Source: Stenogyne calaminthoides
Taxonomy: Eukaryota; Streptophyta; Magnoliopsida; Lamiales; Lamiaceae
Direction of reading: 5' to 3'
DNA length: 64,000 bases
NCBI GenBank assembly: GCA_037126765.1
Contig: JBBCBC010000031.1
Location: 9,619,638 to 9,683,637 of the forward strand
In this document: in pieces, positions 60,601 to 64,000 of the stretch
Layout: each line of letters begins with the position of its first letter
How positions within the stretch are numbered: position 1 is the stretch's first letter
Notes under the pieces: model-generated
Databases searched by the model: none
Told to the model about the DNA's origin: nothing
What the model saw: the letters and a program-made list of their open reading frames with translations, nothing else
Position numbers and translations under genes: made by a program

Positions 60601-63600
60601 TCCCCCTAAGGGAAGGATTCCCCTATTTATTTAACTTACAACATAACCACCCTTTGGATATATTTAACTTACAACATAACCACCCTTAACCACCCTATGG
60701 ATAAGTTCTATAAAAGTTCTATAAGTTCTATTTATTTAACGTACACACTTAATATATGAACATAATTATAACACCATTAAACTGAGCTTTTCCGCGCCTG
60801 ACGTACATAAACCTTGTCCACAATAGTAAGCACCAAAGATGTCAAACCATAGAAAATTAATAAATTTTACTAACAATACAACACGTTATTAAATTAAAAG
60901 AACTCCACCTAAATAAGGTAATCAACATTGGAGGTATTTTACAGTGGCACAAACCTGAGGAGTAGAAGGTAGCATGTAGAAGCTATTATCAGGTGTTCGG
61001 TAAAAGGCTTGAACTTCCTTATCAATGAGATCTTGTGCGCCATTCGATAAATCCAGGACAACATTACAAGCAGGAATTATAGTGCTTGATGCATACTCCC
61101 TCGCAGTTAATGGCTGCTGACTCCAGAAAGAAGCAGCATCCTACAATGATGAAAAAGACCATATTTTGTCATACGACATAAACAGAATCATATACATTCA
61201 AGAAGTAGCTTGTCCACTAATTTCATAAGCAAACTACGACTTGGAATTACAAGAGCAGAGATACGATCTCAGATGCTATCATGCTCTGTACTCAAGAAAT
61301 ATTTAATATTTATTACACAAATTAATAGACGGTATAGACATATTATGATCATTTTTCATTCCGTAATTTTGGCATATATTCATTCTTTTTTTGTTCATAA
61401 CATGAAAATATTTCCTTATGTTTCCTTCTCTTTCCTGTTATAAATGCTTCTTCCTACTATTTTCAGCTAATAAAAAGAATGGAAACATGCATGTGCTAGC
61501 AAATTTGTGAATTTGCATGTATATCTGTATGTGAGTGGGTGAGAGAAGATACCATGTTTGCCTTGAGTAATGCTTTGTAGATTGATTCCAGCTCAGACCT
61601 CCGAGCATCAAACTCTTCAATCTTCTTCCACTTCTTCTTTAAAGAATTCTCAGCATCCTTGCGCTCAGCACATAACTTATCCAGACGATGTACTTCCGAC
61701 ATCAGAGTATTCAAGCTAGCACGCAACCCAGCAGCTTCTCTTTCCTTGGCCCAAACCTCTAACTGACAACAAAACACAAAAGACATGATGGTAAACCAAA
61801 CAACTATAACTTTGTTTTTTTTATTATTTTTAGGTCGGTTAACTTTGAAACTTCCGGTTTTTTTTACTGTGTCAGTAATGGAAGGTTCAGAACTATGTAT
61901 AAAGTGCACTCATTGCCAGTATAGAGACAAAGTGGTGCAAACACAATTCATCACAGCTTCCCAGCCTTCCCTTAAGAAGAACGGTGCATTTAAGTATTGC
62001 TTTTCTATACTAATGGCACAGCTAATCTTACATGACAAAACTATTCTTGAGTACCCACTGTACCCCAAAATAAGCAGTCTGGAAAAAATTAACAATGGAA
62101 AATGATCCTCAAATCAATATATACTGATGATAAACATATATAGCATTAGCAGATACAAAATGGTAATACATATTGCAAATAAAGAAACCGTCAGTTTTGT
62201 CAATCCATGAAATGTATACTACTGATTTACCACAACACAAATGACAATGACAAAAACTTTAGAAGTAAGAACAACAGATTTCAACTCACAATAACACTAA
62301 TCGCATAAACTTTAGAACATAAAATATTACCTCAAGTTGCCTAAGGCTGCTCATATTCTGAGATGTTCCTGCAATGACAACTGAGTTTGAGGAAACTGCA
62401 TCACCACTTCCGTGGAGACGTTTTAAGAGTAGTTGACTCATGTTTCTAGCTTCTGAAGCTTTGTTGAGTGCATCTTCGGTCGCCAAAAATTGTTGCACGT
62501 GTGCTTTCTGTAGGAAATGTATTATAGTGAAAATAAGAAAGAGAATTCTAAAATGTTTTTATTGATGAATGTAGGTGCCTAGGCCATAACAGTTACACTA
62601 CAGAAGGGAAATTTAAGGGAGATGACATTGACAGAACTAACGACTAATGTGAAAGAAAAGATCGGGCTCTGAAAAGATATTTGACAGTGGATTCATGGTC
62701 TTCACAAGTAATCAGCAATGTGAAAATTCCAGAAAATATATATATGTATGTGTGTGTGTATATATATAAGAAAACAAACCGAGCCTTTAATCCCAAACAC
62801 GCATATATATAAAGCGCAAATGTGAGAAGGACGGGGGATAATTACTATACCTGTCTCTCCAGAAGTTGATTCTCGGTCCCTTTAGAAGGTGCATCACCTC
62901 CGAGCTTCCCATTACCATAAAGATGATAATGTAGCGGAGAGCTTATGTCAGTAGAAGAAGCCTCAATTATTGTGTCATTCTCGTACTTGTACCTTCATAA
63001 GAAAGTCATAATATAGAAAAGACTTGGTATAACAAGAGTAGGAGAGACAAACCATTATTATAAAGTAAAATGGGCATATTGCTTCGTGTTAGTTAACACA
63101 TTTAAGTTCATTTTCGTTCAATAAAAAGGAACATCAAAGAAACAACAAAGATATTCAGATCCCTGGGATAAATAATCATAGAGATCTCATGCAAGATGAA
63201 TACAAGATGTTTACAGTTAGTAATATAAACTGTTAATATTATGTGATAATAGAACAACTACAATATATATTCTTATCTAGAATGGTACAACATATCTGGC
63301 TAGATATTAACAAGAAGACAAAGGCATAAAGCTGGAACTGAAATCGCAACTAGTGCATCACTATTAAGTGGGCAAAAAGTTTCATCCACATAAGTTAGCT
63401 CACAAACAGAAAATAAAGTTTATAAAATGATTAAATGTCAGTGCATGTGTGGGGAAAATAACAGATTATCAAGTATAGGAAGCATTAATGAACTAATTAA
63501 GTCGAAACAGTACACAGTAATTAGCTCTTAAGATCATATCAAAGTTGAGATTGATTAAAAATAATATCTTGATAAATAAGTCCTAACAAAAAATCCATCA

Positions 63601-64000
63601 GACAAACAGATTTTCCAAATGTGTTTGTTTTCCTTTATAACAATAAGCAATAGCTAGTGCCTTACGCCCCAGGCAACAAACTAACTAAAAATTATACTAG
63701 TTTTGTCAGGTATTTTATTAATTTAATTTCTGATTTTATCTCAGCAAATAGAGCAACAAAAGTTCTAGTAACAAATTCTAGAGAATACCTTAATGCTTCT
63801 GCATCAGCTCTAACATCAATTTTTTCTATTTCCTTACAGATCAAACGTTTCAGCCATTGGGTGTATGAAGTAATGGCTTGCAGTAACTGAGGAGGACTTC
63901 TCAGACAATCGGCAAGTACATCTTTGATTTCAATAGGTAAATCACCATCAATATCAATACCTAATTTTGTGGCTTCCAACTGAGGATTCACATGAACTCC
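57696..64000 (-). CDS. AUG5: Augmin subunit 5, C-terminal part (5' end outside window)
   Basis: AUG5 is the plant counterpart of HAUS5, part of the eight-subunit augmin complex that recruits gamma-tubulin to existing microtubules for branching in spindles, phragmoplasts and the cortex. Nine exons are visible: 63789->64000, 62851-62992, 62331-62507, 61553-61762, 60955-61140, 60238-60397, 59364-59559, 58428-58560 and 57696-57815. All join in phase and no lesion is seen. Conserved stretches: KAHVQQFLATEDALNKASEA, KEREAAGLRASLNTLMSEV (coiled coil), SMGANGSTGPEAVANAERNA, RGSEACVLEDLAKAIDLVH and, at the end, LDEWWEQPASTVVDWVAIDG. The stop is at 57696-57698. The protein is mostly helical and coiled coil. 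Roughly the first 300-330 residues lie beyond the right edge. Two introns carry related fold-back elements. Confidence 0.94.
58801..59318. mobile_element. Inverted-repeat element with a nested palindrome (AUG5 intron)
   Basis: Outer ends: GGTGATGTTTGCTTGGGTTT on the left and, inverted on the right, TGTGATGTTTGTTTGGGTTC. The interior is interrupted by a separate hairpin element at 59096-59215. Confidence 0.65.
59096..59215. mobile_element. 120-bp near-perfect hairpin element
   Basis: GGGTGTTTTGAAACACTTAA on the left and, inverted, GGGTGTGTTTTGAAACACTT on the right. The whole length folds on itself around CCCTCTCAC. MITE-like, nested in the element at 58801. Confidence 0.75.
59818..60216. mobile_element. 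Inverted-repeat element (AUG5 intron), related to the one at 58801
   Basis: The left end GGTATGTTTGATTTAGGATT pairs with the inverted right end GGGTATGTTTTGATTTGTGA. The interior (GAACCAGATTT..., AAATCCAGATTTCAAAATCC) resembles the element at 58801. Confidence 0.6.

Overview
The window is nuclear DNA from a flowering plant, almost certainly a eudicot. The genes have many introns, the non-coding DNA is very AT-rich, plant promoter elements (site II, telo-box) are present, and there are Stowaway-type MITEs, a Ty1/copia retrotransposon, a tRNA-derived SINE and Helitron ends. The species cannot be fixed from sequence alone. Nothing prokaryotic is present.

Layout: (1) 1-15446, minus strand: the N-terminal three quarters of a FURRY-like cell-morphogenesis scaffold gene, 17 exons seen, running off the left edge. 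(2) 17239-22244: a dead copia element inserted on the minus strand with two 224-bp LTRs, followed by a SINE. (3) 22942-24420, plus: a two-exon BLOC-1 subunit 2 (BLOS2) gene. (4) 25931-36591, minus: an 18-exon phage-type organellar RNA polymerase of the RPOT2 type. (5) 37124-41236, plus: a BIM-type bHLH gene, head to head with RPOT2 across 532 bp. (6) 43324-45225, plus: IMP3 of the U3 snoRNP. (7) 45689-47116, minus: a secreted proline-rich protein with an Ole e 1-like N-terminal part, tail to tail with IMP3. (8) 47117-54468: 7.3 kb without a gene, filled with small transposon remnants. (9) 54469-55431, plus: an intronless cytosolic sulfotransferase. (10) 57696-64000, minus: the C-terminal part of augmin subunit 5, running off the right edge.

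Most genes are housekeeping genes for unrelated processes: cell shape, endosomal sorting, organelle transcription, ribosome assembly and microtubule nucleation. They do not form an operon-like unit. From memory of Arabidopsis locus numbers, FRY-RPOT2-IMP3-Ole e 1-like and BIM-AUG5 each resemble conserved local gene orders, so this looks like an ancestral block that was split in Arabidopsis.

The most important caution is that three unrelated conserved genes (FRY, RPOT2, BIM) each carry a one-base frameshift in or beside a short homopolymer, although all their splice sites and phases are intact. Uncorrected sequence errors explain this better than three separate gene deaths. The most unusual structural signals are a perfect 106-bp GT...AG tandem duplication ending at an IMP3 splice site, a copia element with TA...TA LTR ends, Stowaways nested in another MITE family, and a splice donor buried in a CT microsatellite. 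I did not find a convincing new biological system.
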